Positions 53,531 to 64,000 of a DNA stretch of 64,000 nt are shown piece after piece. The notes under the pieces are model-generated. The model did no database searches, was not told the DNA's origin, and worked only from the letters and a program-made list of their open reading frames with translations. Source of the stretch: Isoetes taiwanensis (lineage: Eukaryota > Streptophyta > Lycopodiopsida > Isoetales > Isoetaceae); NCBI GenBank assembly GCA_021234155.1, contig JAJEKV010000064.1:4278001-4342000 (forward strand), in the 5' to 3' direction. The position numbers and the translations under genes were made by a program. How positions within the stretch are numbered: the first letter of the stretch is position 1; each line of letters opens with the position of its first letter.

Positions 53531-54939
53531 CTAGATATTGGCTCCAGCTTCTAAGTTTGCAGAGATAAAAAAGATTGTAAGAGATTTTATATGGTGTACC
53601 GATCAAGGAGGCACTGTGAAGGTGGCGTGGAAGAAATGTATGTTGTTTAAACAACAAGGAGGACTTGGTATGTTGGATCTTTCTTCACAGGGTAAGGTCT
53701 TAGCTTCTAAGCTATTGTTCAGTTTGTTGAAAGATGATTGTGCATCACCAGGTATGAAGTTACTTAAACAATCAATAAAGAAGTGTATGGTTTTTCATAA
53801 GCGAGGTGTGAGAATTGAGCTCCCTTGGGCATTGTTATATCCATTGAAAGCTTATTCACATGCCTCTCCAGTACTGAAAGGCTTGTTTACACCGGAAGGT
53901 AGTCCAACAGTGATTACATTTGATTGGGAAGCTTGTCTCGGGCATCTTCCCCTTTTACGTGGTTGCCTTTGTATACTCATGGACAACTACACCCGGTTGT
54001 AGAATTTATGCATGTGCATTCCCAAGCGAGGTGGAGGAGAGCGGTATTATTTCTATTGAGCAAGTGGTATTTTGGTATTGACATTCTTTGCTTGGCAATG
54101 GTTTCAGGAGACATATGGGTTGTTGGATAAAGATATCACTATATGGGCTTATGTAGCAAGTGCTCTTCCTCTAATTAAGAAGGTGGATAACAAGAGTTGC
54201 TGGAACTTTGTTCAAGGTATTAAAGAAGGCAAGAAGCTAGTAAGTTCATACTACAGATTGCTTACCTCCTCAAGTATTTTATCACCTTCTCGAAAATGGC
54301 ACTTACAGACTTTGCCTTCTCAATGGCAATCCATCTGGAACCTTGTTTGGTCTAAATATAATCCTCCAAAGGTAAATGTTCTACTTTGGGGGTGATTTAT
54401 CGCTCTTTGAGAGTTAATCGGATGGTTCATCGCTTTTAAAGGGAGTAAGCCCACTTTGCCCAATGTGTGAGCGGTGCATTGAAACATTGGACCTTTGTTT
54501 ATATTTGTGTATTTGAGCTGAGTAGTAGTCTTAGGTCCGGCTGCATTCTCTTTTTGGAGTATCTTTGGATAGTCAGCACTTTCTTTTGGGTATTTATCCA
54601 AATCAGTGGACTGCTTCTAAAAGGATTGCATTTCACATGGCAAAGTCTTGGCTAATATGGAGTGTATGGAAGCGAAGGCGAAGAAAGGTCTTTTATGATA
54701 AGCGTATTTCTTCTCAGGTGGTGCTTCAAGAAATTCGTAAGAAGTTGTATAATTGCTTTCAGATCTCCAATTGGCCTCATCGTATTAAAATTCCAATATG
54801 GAGTGATCATCTAAAAGTGATTGATGCTTCAAGGACATTTCTTACTTCTGGAAGACTTCCAGAAGTACTTAGTACTTTGTAATATTTTGAGTGTATAATC
54901 TGAAGTAAAACACGTTCTTTAAAAAAAAAAAAAAAAAAC

Positions 54940-56197
54940 CCCGGTCAAACCTAGATGTAGGCCAAACATCAGCCCTGGTCAATCCCAGTAGTTGTATTAT
55001 CAATCCGGATACGAAATTTCGTATGAAACCGAGTACTTGATATCCTTTAGCCTCAAACACCCCAATTTGTAAATACAAGTCATAATAGACCATTGCTATC
55101 AAAGAAGCCTATAGTCAATGTATGCAAGCAGAATTAAATTTTAATCATTCGATGTACAAACTCCAATGGTCTAAAGCCCTTATTCCTACAGCACATATAT
55201 CCATGCACAATCTTGTCCTTACAGTTTTATTTCCCCATGCTTAATTACATTCTTAGACCATCTGTGCAGTCCATTCCAGATTTTCAGGGAAATAATGCGA
55301 GTACATGTAACTCTTAAAACATTTATCTCAATCGTCACAATACTAAACCTTGTTACATACATGTAAACCTTTAGCACAACCCTATAGCCTTAGAAACATT
55401 TTAGAAGAGGCAACGTGCCATGCATGCATGCATGCATGCATGCAACCACACATACTTTGCATGTCAATTCTAAGCTGTAAAATTTGACTAACGCTTGCCC
55501 ATATTTGCATGCATGTTGCCCATTGCTTGGTTGCATATAATTACACCTTAGACAATTAGTTCCAGATTACCAACCTGCTTATTCCTCATGGCACTTTATT
55601 CTTTTCTGCTACAGCCTTCTATACATGGGCAGGACATCCTGTTTTATAACTTCAAGGAGGCAGCATGTTTAAGCACGAAAATGCCATACACTTACTTAAC
55701 CTGAGCACGTATTTATCGCACCATCCTATTGTACAAGGACCTGTACTTTTCTTTTAGCCACTTCAAAGTGGATGCCTATTTAAACACTTCTGTACTACTT
55801 TTACTTTGCCACCAGTCTGTTTTGCAAGACTATATTTAAAATTTTAATACATGCCATAACTCATAGACACTAGTTTTCCATAACTATATCCTTGTTCTTA
55901 AAAATAGAGACTGTTTACAGGTTTATACCAAAATCAGAATTCCATTACTGTAATAATGATAACTTATGACAGAATTCTACCTTTTCCATACAGTAAACAA
56001 ACTTTGAGTACATCTCAAGTACATATTTTATCTATTGTTTATCAGAAAATTCACATATGCAATACAACCTGTATTTAGACGAAAAATAGATTGATATCAA
56101 ACCCTGTTATGCTGGTGGTGCTTGCAAAAATATCTTCAATCATTAATGTTTTCCCAGAAAGTAGGGAAGCCATTTCCAATTCCAGATCCTAGCAAAT
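54940..56197. other. Intergenic DNA with a (CATG)n run
   Basis: A 26-bp run of CATG/GCAT repeats lies at 55419-55444. No coding frame or other structure recognised. Confidence 0.5.
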
Positions 56198-56736
56198 TCA
56201 AAAACTTCCAGCAAAGAAAAGACAAGGGCAGGAGAGGTCCAGTACCTGCAGCCAATCATCATGACATTAGCAAAATATTGGTAATGCACGAAGGGCCAAA
56301 AGTCATTTTCCAGATTTCTGTAACTCTTTGTACTAAGCATTATAAGCCCATTAATTTAATTCTTAATTCCTGCACGTCCACATTTATTTTGAACAACAGT
56401 TACCTGAAATTCGTCTTGGTCAGATTCATATTCTTGTTGCAGTTGTGTTTCTGGAATACTACAGTCTCCAATATCCAAAATCCCAGCACTACTAGTGTGC
56501 ATGTCTTTTGCTCCAAAATTGCTCTTCTTGTTGGTATATCCTCCTCTGGAAGCATTTGCTTCCCTCTTTGAGTTTGCAGCATTTCTTTGCATATCTCCCA
56601 TTGTGTAGGTGCCCTTAGAGCATTCAGATAATGAAATACAGGCTTGGAATTCTTCCTCTAATAAATTATTATTCAATGCTTCATATTCAGAGTCGGAACT
56701 AAGGGGTCTGCCGTCTGAATCATATTCCCATTCCAT
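56198..56736 (-). CDS. Possible two-exon gene for a small acidic protein
   Basis: Exon 1 (56736-56404) starts MEWEYDSDGRPLSSDSEYEA and is Glu/Asp/Ser-rich, ending TQLQQEYESDQDEFQ before a GTAACTG donor. An acceptor TGGCTGCAG at 56246 joins in phase to a short exon ending in TGA at 56198. The product would be about 127 residues. No family is recognised; the composition is plausible for a real protein, but support is limited. Confidence 0.35.
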
Positions 56737-56739
56737 ATT

Positions 56740-57480
56740 ATATAAAGATCTAGATATCTAAGGACTTAACAACAACTATTCAATGGGATTTTTTCTGCCA
56801 TAAACCGTGCAGAGCTTTCTTTAAGCGGGAAACCTATTCCTTTACATGTCTGCTGTCTGAGGTTTTGACCCAAAATTCTTAGAAGAGATCTAGTATGGAG
56901 GATTCACTTACCTTGTCTGGCAGTTGCTTTATCTCTCATGCTTGAAACAGAGGTATTCACTGCAGATTTCGGACTGCTCCCATGTGTTTAGCTGCCAGAT
57001 GTCGCCAACCATCGCCATCGAATAGGGCAAGGTGAGTTTCGGAATAGGGCAAGGTGAGTTTCGGGCAGTAGGATTTTCGGTTATTAGCATCAAACCTATT
57101 TCCAGACAAACAATATTTGACTACCTTAGGGCCAATATCTTTATTGTTTCAAAATACAGCCGATGTTTAACCCATAGGAACCATTCTATATGATATGCCA
57201 AATTTGAGCTTATTAGTCCTGAAATGATACCTTAGGAGGAAAAAAAACTGCCATCTAATATATGATTTACATGGATATGAAAGTTACCTTGGTTTTTCTC
57301 ATAATTTTCATCTGTGGCCAATGTACCGCCTTTACCCAAAAATTTGCAGTTCTTTCATATTCCACCCATGTCAGATGACCATGTGGATCACTATTGTTTC
57401 ACTATAATTTGAACTAGCAATAATTCACTATTGTTTCACTATATAATTCACTATATTGTTTGCAATAGCAAAATTTATGG

Positions 57481-57517
<37 letters not shown>

Positions 57518-58375
57518 ATATGTTAATAAGTTCTGCTACTGATGTAAGTACTAACCTAGCTGAATATATTGAAGCATTGTACTGACATGAACTTGTACAA
57601 AAAAATTGAGAGTAGACTTGGCTAAAGGTAGATTTGAACCACATACTAGACAGACCATTCACTTTAGTATAGTTCAAATAGAAATACGTCACATCATTGA
57701 CCAGTTTTTTAAGGTGCACAAATATGATATGTACCACATGATTGAGAAGCAAATTATACATGCAATATAAAGAGGACATCTTACACAAGATCATGAGATT
57801 GGTAAAGGACTATGTTAAATCCAATATGTCCAAAAAAGTTCCACATAGTGGATTACAAAATCTTGAAGAACATAGATTGGTTCGTCAACAACTTTTATAT
57901 TGCTCGAGCGGATAAGATAGATAGATAGTATTATAAGAATATACCTCTGAGAATCCAAAATCTCTACTTTGTTGCCACTCCAATGCATGTGCAAAAGTCT
58001 GAAATCCCTGTTTGCATTTAAAGAAATTAAAATTTAGCAAATGATAACTCAAGAATGCTTCTTTGATAGCTAAAAGTAAAAAGTTAGCTGTGAGAATTTG
58101 AAATCTTGGCCCTGGTGCTCCAATGAATGCTCAAAATCCTGAATTATATGTGCATTTGAAATAAGTAGATTTTGCAAGGGGGAAGAGAAAATCTCAAAGA
58201 AAAATATGTTCTTCTGTCACAACAGCTAGGCCGGGCAGGCTTCGAAATTCCCGATTAAGTCTACCAGAAAAAATCAATGGACTTGGATGGAGGCGCCTTG
58301 CTATATGCTTTTGCTTTTAGCTGATAATCTCACTCTCTCTTTGCTTTTCGGGGCCCCCTTCCTATTCTCTAACTG
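56740..58375. other. Intergenic DNA
   Basis: A 21-bp duplication (GGAATAGGGCAAGGTGAGTT) lies near 57025-57061 and a 32-base poly(A) run at 57485-57516. No gene is supported. The poly(A) could be a retro-insertion tail, but no element body was identified. Confidence 0.45.
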
Positions 58376-59184
58376 ATGAGCCTACGAATTGCACTGCCCC
58401 CGCTCGTATGGTCACCGCCAGTAGCGTTTTTGAAAGTAAATTCTAACTCTACTAACCTAATAGAATACCCCGGCACTTTTATAAATTTTCTAGAAATTTG
58501 CTACTTTTGCTATTCCATAACACGTAGATCGCCAGGTTACTGTTTTTTTTTGTTGGAACCAGCTTGTGGCTTGTTCAAAACTAAAGTGGAAATTAAGGAG
58601 ACTAACTCCGTGTTTTTCGAAGCCTGCTGGGCTCGCTTGGCTCAACATTTGGGCCCATCTGTCTAGATGCAAAAGAGACGACCTCTTCATGGCGCTGGGT
58701 TCAATTCTCTTAGATGCTGTTAACAGCTTGTTAACAAATGATCAACAAAAATGGTTTAGAGATGCTGTTAACAGGCTGTTAACAAAAATGATTGTTAATA
58801 ACAGCTCGTTTACAAATGGTCAACAAAAAATGGTTAACAATTGCAGGCCCCCTCCTATAAAATATGGAGACGCTTACGGAGAGGGTGTAAAAAGTTACGT
58901 GTGGCCACGCCTACTGTCGCGCCATCGTGGCCAAATTCAAAAATCTGCTATGGTGTCCGCTCAAATCCGGCTTCCTTGTTTGCTCGCATAGCAGCAGAAC
59001 AACGTGAATGCCAATTTGGAAAGCAGATGTTTTTTGCAAATTCCATACGGAGATGAAGTCGCCAACAGATCGAACCAGTGTTGGAGATTTTCTTCTCTGT
59101 TTGCTTCCCATCCCTTTTTTTATTCTTTTCCTCTTCATGCAAGTATAAGGCATCGCATTGAACTCAGCTCAAAAAGTGGCAAAC
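58376..59184. promoter_or_regulatory. Upstream region of CFAP58
   Basis: No conserved gene is seen. The 58725-58830 part has repeats of GATGCTGTTAACAG and TTAACAAA. The last 300 bp before the CFAP58 start presumably hold its promoter and 5' UTR; no TATA box is obvious. Confidence 0.3.
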
Positions 59185-62100
59185 ATGGCTGCTGAAGAGG
59201 AATACAGAAAAGGAGAAAAGTTTAGGGGCCATGAAGCATCAATACCAGGCTTTGAATTGAAGGCTTTTGAGGCCCTAGAAAGGGAATTCCAAGAGGTGCA
59301 TTTATTTGAAATTTAGGAGATTTCAATAAAGAAAATCATAAAATAAATGGCATGTTCGCCATTAAAGCTTCATTGAAAAAAACACAGCAAGGATTATAGC
59401 AGCCCAAGTTTTTTCTCTCTAGAGAAGATAGCATTCACAATATTTCAAACCATTCTATTGTAGGGAAGAATCATTCTTGGAATTACGATGCTTTTATTAA
59501 ATATAGTAGACAACATGCGACCATGCACCACGTCTCTCAATCTCCCAATTACTGTATGTGTCAAGACGTAGTTCTTATTGTTCTGAACTTTTGCTTTTCT
59601 GCCAATGAGAATTTTCATAGTTGTTTTCCCTATAATCTTCATTTCTTGGTTGATTTTTCTTTCTTTTCCATTCTCTCATTCATTATTGGCTTAATAACAA
59701 CAATGATGGAGAAAGCATGCCATTTCCTATGCATGGGGAGCAGAAAAATTCATGACCAGGGATTTCATTGCAGACAGGCTTAGATGTGGCTCGATTACTA
59801 ACGATCCACCAGCTCCATAATGGCTATTGCCATTTGCTTCAACCAACCCCTCATGCCAATCTTACATTAGTTGAAGAGATTGTTAATGATCTACAGTTCT
59901 TGGGATAAACACCATCAAGTTATAGTGCAAATGTCTGGTTGAAGAGCAGTGTGATTTAATTAACCATCTCATTGCGGCCATTGCATTAAAAGTGTTACTA
60001 TTTCTATAATCATGAGTAGCTAATGTTTTAGCATTACATTGGGCAGGTTCTACAGGAATTGCTAGGGGACCCATCTCTAGACCGTTTCAGAGTGGAATAT
60101 GAAAAATTACATCGGGCTCTTAAAAAATCTCATGGTATGTTGCTTCCCCCTCTGATCCCTTGGTTAAAAATGCCTAGTGCATAACTGATGCACTGGTGTT
60201 TTTTTTCTTCATCCAGAAAGCGAGAAAAGGCTGGTCCGAAAATGTCGGGAGCTTAATACAGAAATTCTAACAAATGCCACGAAGGTTCAAAATGCACTTA
60301 AGCTTAATGAGGAAGACCAGAATACTATTACGGTTTTGAAAAAAGAGATTGACAAAGCATGGAAGCTAGTTGATGCTTCTCAGGAAAAAGAAGCAAAGGC
60401 GAAGGACAATATACAGTATTCACTTCACTACAATTGTTTATGACTGTATGGGAGAAAGAGGAATGATCCATGCTTAAGTGCGTTTAGAATAGGCTATTGT
60501 GTTATTAAGGCTCTTGACCAACCACATTAGTCTTTGCACTATGGTTAGCATAAAAATTTCTTAATTTTGCTTTTCCAAAAATATAAGGTATAATGCTCAA
60601 GATTGCCATTTATGAGGCTGTCTGTTTTTCTATCAATAAGCAGCTGTGTTCAATGCTTTCATAAAATCAGAGAATTGAACTCCAAAAGCTGTACAAATCA
60701 CCAAAGGCATGAATGCTGTCAGTTTGCATTTTTCAATCCTTTGTAGGCTCGGCTTCATGACCAATATGGACCCATAGAAGCTCATCCATAGACCGCATGT
60801 GATGTGTGTCTCTTTTATGTATGTTATCTGATTCTGATCTCATGTGCAATTGCTATAATTTCTTTCCTTCTGATGCAGGCAACTGAAATTAGAGATTGCC
60901 AACTTAAGCCAAATAATTGAGCAGGGCTGTGGAATAAGCACAGCGCAAGAGAATGAGGTATTGCATTTATGTGAGAAAATATGTAGTAGAAAAGGAATAA
61001 AGCTTACTCAAACAGTATGAATGTGCAGCTTGGTGATGTTGTTAGAATGAGGGATAAATTGGTAAAAGAGCGGGATCAACAGCTAGAGCAGATTTTGCAA
61101 CTAACGAAAGTGAATACTGAGTTGATTGAAAGGTCACGGGTTTCTGAAGAAGTAAAGGTTAAGCTGGAGTATGAAATTGCATTGCTTAAGGAGCAGCTTG
61201 CAGCAAAGCATGCAGACTCTGAAAGGTATTTGCTCTTTACTGTGTGTGATTGAATCTTCATATCCTTGACGGACATGTCTCAGATGTCCATCTAATGCAG
61301 GGAGGCAAGAAAAAGAGGAAGGATGGAAAAAGAAATAAAAGAGCTGAAAGGGACACTAGAAGCTAGGCAGAATGACATCCAGAAGAAAATTGCAGAAGGC
61401 ACATCTTATCAGGAGCAAATAAGTACCCTAGAGGCAACTGTACAAGAGCAGAAACTACTGGTGGAGCAAAATAAAAAAGAATTTGATGCTTTGAATCAGA
61501 AGGTTTTGATCTTTAAGCCAGTATCATTCTTATGGGAGAACATTATAGTCTGTCTCTCTGTTACTTATTTGTTTATGTTATATTCTTAGGTTATGAAGTT
61601 GGATGTTGACCTACAAGAGCAGATACATACAAATACTTTGTTACTAGCAGAAAATAGCCAAAGGCAGGTGGAGGTAAATGTGAGGGAGCAAGAAATTCAG
61701 TCACTTAAGGCAGAAATTATGCGTGTCCAAAAGGTAACTATTCACTTGCATAGACTCTAATAAATAATATCGAACCATCACAGAGTATTTCTTTCAGCTT
61801 CGTGAAGCAATAATGGCAAAGTTGAAAGCAGAAGAGAAAGCAGTTGAAGAGGCGCAAAAGCAAAAGGACAAGCTACACACTGACATACTACACTTGGAAA
61901 AAGATCTAGAACATCAGCGTAAACTCACTGAACATGAGCGCAAGCGGCAGGAGGATCTCCTTCGTGAACGAGATGTTCTGAACAAGCTGAAAACCCAGGC
62001 AGGATTTCCTTGTTTAGAACTTTATAATGTATATAGGTAAGTTGTCAATTGGGTCTATGTTATGAACTTAGAGTTATATATTCATATAAAGCCAACCTCT

Positions 62101-63988
62101 TCTACGAGCATATGTTCAATGCATATTGAGGTTTGTTTCAATAGGTAAGTTTGTTATACTGTACTAGTAGGTTTTACATGTACTTTGGCTTCAAATACAA
62201 GACAAGCCTCAAATTAAAGTACTTACATTATACTGTTAGACTAGTTGTTCTACATGCAATTTGGCTTGGAATACAAGACAAAACCTCATGATTAAAAGGT
62301 TTATGATCATATTACATGTCAATCACCCCTTTTTAGGTAGAATATTGCAGATTTCTAAACCCTTGCATTTGTTCCTTGGAGCAGGCAGAAAATTCTGTGG
62401 AAATGCAGTCCGATTTGGTGAAGATCAATGAAGTAGCTATACATAACCTGGAGATAGAAATACAGAACTATCGGTCTGGAGCAGTAAAGCAGGAAAAATT
62501 AATTCAACAACTGGAAAAGGATCGGCAAAGGTGTAATAATGAAGCAACTCAGGCTGGAATCAAATATATGCAGGTGACTTAAAGTCTCTCCATAAACAGA
62601 AGACCTGTTTTGGTTTTCAAGTATTTGTAACAATATCTTTATTCTTTTTTCTTGGATCCAAATTAGAGCAGGTTGAGTTTGGATCATTTTCAATGATCTA
62701 ACACAGCAAAAGTCTGAATAACTGTCTTTAGCACAAACCCCAGTGAGTTGCAAGTTGTTTTTTGCTGGTAATATTATCTGGTATTCTTAGATTAATTCAA
62801 TGGGTCCGTCGCTTGGATACTGCTTTTATATAATCCTTGTATATTGTGGAAGGTAGCAACTTGACCAACATTGTAGTTTTAAGTCTGAAGTAGAGCAAGT
62901 GAACTTAGGAAAGTCAATGAAGTCAGATAATGTGCCTATTTACTTCCCGAGTGGCACTTTAATTGGAGGGCATTACTTTCACAATTTTGAGCATGATCCG
63001 ATAGTCTTGAAGCAGAAACCAACTAAACATGTTTGATAAGAGCTAATCAAAGATATAACAGCCTTGATTAAGATCATGATCATGATCATGATCATGATCA
63101 TGATCATGATCATGATCATGATCATGATCATGATCATGATCATGATCATGATCATGATCATGTAAGCTTTTAAGCTTTCACAACCTAACACGACGGCGAC
63201 AAGGATTGGAGCTTCTTGTTTCCTACTTTTACGATTGGAAGTAATCTATTAGTTTTTTTATTACTTATATTGTCACTATATACTGAAATTAAATAATTTC
63301 ATCCACTAGGCATTGGATGATGTCAAATTTCGTGATGGACTCGTTAACGAACTGCAAAAGAAGATATTTGATGCCGAAAATAAGTTGAAAGTTCAACAAA
63401 ACATGTATGAAACAGCCCGGAGTGAAAAATTACTATATAGCAAGACCCTCTTGGAAGCTCAAGATCAGATCAATGAATTACAGAGGAGAATTAAGATTAT
63501 GAACCACGAAATTGAGAAGCTAAGAGAGGATTTAATCAGCAAGGATTCAGCTCTTATAAAAGAACATTCTGAGCTTCTGAAGGTATTTCCAATTCTTTTA
63601 GTTATGGAGGACACGATTGTTCTTTATGCTGATTTTGCTTATTCTATACAGTCACAATAAATGCCCATCTTTGATACTGTTCTGAATATGCTAATTACTT
63701 ATGCTTCAATTTTCAAAAAAGATGTCTAATGCAAGTTCTTGCTGCTTTAGACATGTGCCTCTGACTTACACTGTCTTGACCTCATAGGTCGAGAAAGAGA
63801 GGGAAGGACTAAAGAAGGAAGTGGGTGATGTGAACCAAGAGGTGAAAGAATTGAAGGCGGTTATAGAAACCCACCTGTCAACAATTGAAAACCTGAATTA
63901 TGTAACTGCTGAGGCAGACGAGGAGATCTTTCGTCTAAAGAAGGTGGTTGATGTCACAAAGAGTGAAAGAGATATATTGGCAACACAG
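59185..63988 (+). CDS. CFAP58: Cilia- and flagella-associated protein 58 (5' part, 11 exons)
   Basis: Coding exons: 59185-59295, 60047-60134, 60217-60415, 60879-60957, 61029-61225, 61301-61502, 61590-61733, 61798-61998, 62385-62573, 63311-63582 and 63788-63988. The joined frame is open and continues past the window. Matches to CFAP58 (CCDC147) in order: FELKAFEALEREFQE, GDPSLDRFRVEYEKLH, EKRLVRKCRELNTEIL, VLKKEIDKAWKLVDAS, ERDVLNKL, LEIEIQNYRSGAVKQEKLI, LKVQQNMYETARSEKLLYSK and LEAQDQINELQRRIKIMNHE. It is coiled coil throughout. CFAP58 is needed for axoneme assembly in sperm flagella of animals and protists; in plants it is kept only where sperm swim. Intron 8 has a GC donor (CAG|GCAGGA) instead of GT. 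Confidence 0.93.
63072..63162. repeat. (GATCAT)15 microsatellite in a CFAP58 intron
   Basis: An uninterrupted 91-bp run of ATGATC units between exons 9 and 10. The unit is self-complementary (ATGATCAT), so either strand can fold on itself. Confidence 0.97.
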
Positions 63989-64000
63989 GTATTGTGGTAT

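Larger units (their letters stand above)
43901..54938 (+). mobile_element. LINE family Z (L1-type) split by nested insertions
   Basis: In order: an ORF1-like acidic/basic frame (43901-44434, LKCWFPSLKILDV to KKRKSKARVKHN); ORF2 endonuclease (about 44480-45330: IMSWNVR, GGTMIAW, LLVGDFNM); RT start (45600-46184: DKCPGMDGIPVEFFK, AAQSGFLPGRQI); a 4.1-kb insertion; RT core (50286-50945: LKLDFAKTYDSVKW, GIRQGCPLAPFLF, VNQFADDTFLLVDG); a 2.6-kb insertion; a C-terminal domain (53538-54400: KVAWKKCMLFKQQGGLGMLD) with a zf-RVT-like LCPMCE box; and an 18-base poly(A) tail at 54921-54938. Several frameshifts make it inactive. Confidence 0.85.

Noticed and set aside
56122-56571. 149-codon plus-strand frame opposite the small acidic gene
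   Set aside because: Its first part looks protein-like, but the rest is antisense to the acidic exon and low in complexity; no domain. Not decisive.
57485-57516. Poly(A) tail of a processed pseudogene
   Set aside because: No upstream coding remnant or target duplication could be found on either side.

Overview
The window is nuclear DNA of a land plant. Spliced genes with GT-AG introns, a plastid sugar-transporter gene and plant LINEs all point that way. The right edge carries CFAP58, a protein of motile cilia and flagella, so the plant very probably makes swimming sperm (bryophyte, lycophyte, fern, cycad or Ginkgo). Seed plants without motile sperm are unlikely. The species cannot be named from the sequence.

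Layout. 1-862 (-): 5' part of a gene for a probably mitochondrial, membrane-anchored ARM-type/SERAC1-like protein. 863-12020: gene-poor DNA with a ~477-bp tandem repeat, a (GA)58 microsatellite, a SINE-like remnant, a fold-back element, a decayed HUH-endonuclease gene and a 63-bp palindromic array. 12027-27392: one 15.4-kb DNA transposon with 29-bp terminal inverted repeats, a probable 6-bp target duplication, a decayed transposase-like gene and about ten cargo genes. 29009-29547 (-): an At3g17950-like small plant protein. 30286-33252 (-): a pGlcT2/SGB1-type sugar transporter with 13 exons. 33876-41652: pieces of two LINE families (-) and a PIF/Harbinger relic. 42679-43735: a tRNA-like SINE head, 158-bp repeats and a cytochrome P450 pseudogene. 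43901-54938 (+): an L1-type LINE with a poly(A) tail, split by a 4.1-kb TIR transposon that carries a CHAT-domain gene fragment and by a second 2.6-kb block that includes a 480-bp fold-back element. 59185-63988 (+): the first eleven coding exons of CFAP58.

The most striking object is the 15.4-kb transposon. Gene boundaries inside it are marked by five arrays of a 26-bp perfect palindrome (arms TTTCGCACCGT and ACGGTGCGAAA) repeated every 57 bp. The palindrome is the same in all five arrays, but the 31-bp spacers differ from array to array. One cargo gene looks like a fusion of a plant transposon-associated domain (DUF8039-like), a basic linker and a C-terminal histone H3 fold with CENH3-like features. 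A neighbouring gene has weak similarity to BAH domains. I infer an element whose cargo acts on chromatin; this copy is dead, with frameshifts and stops, several of which are single C-to-T changes.

The three well-supported host genes (At3g17950-like, sugar transporter, CFAP58) and the partial ARM/SERAC1-like gene look intact. They are unrelated in function, as expected in a plant genome.
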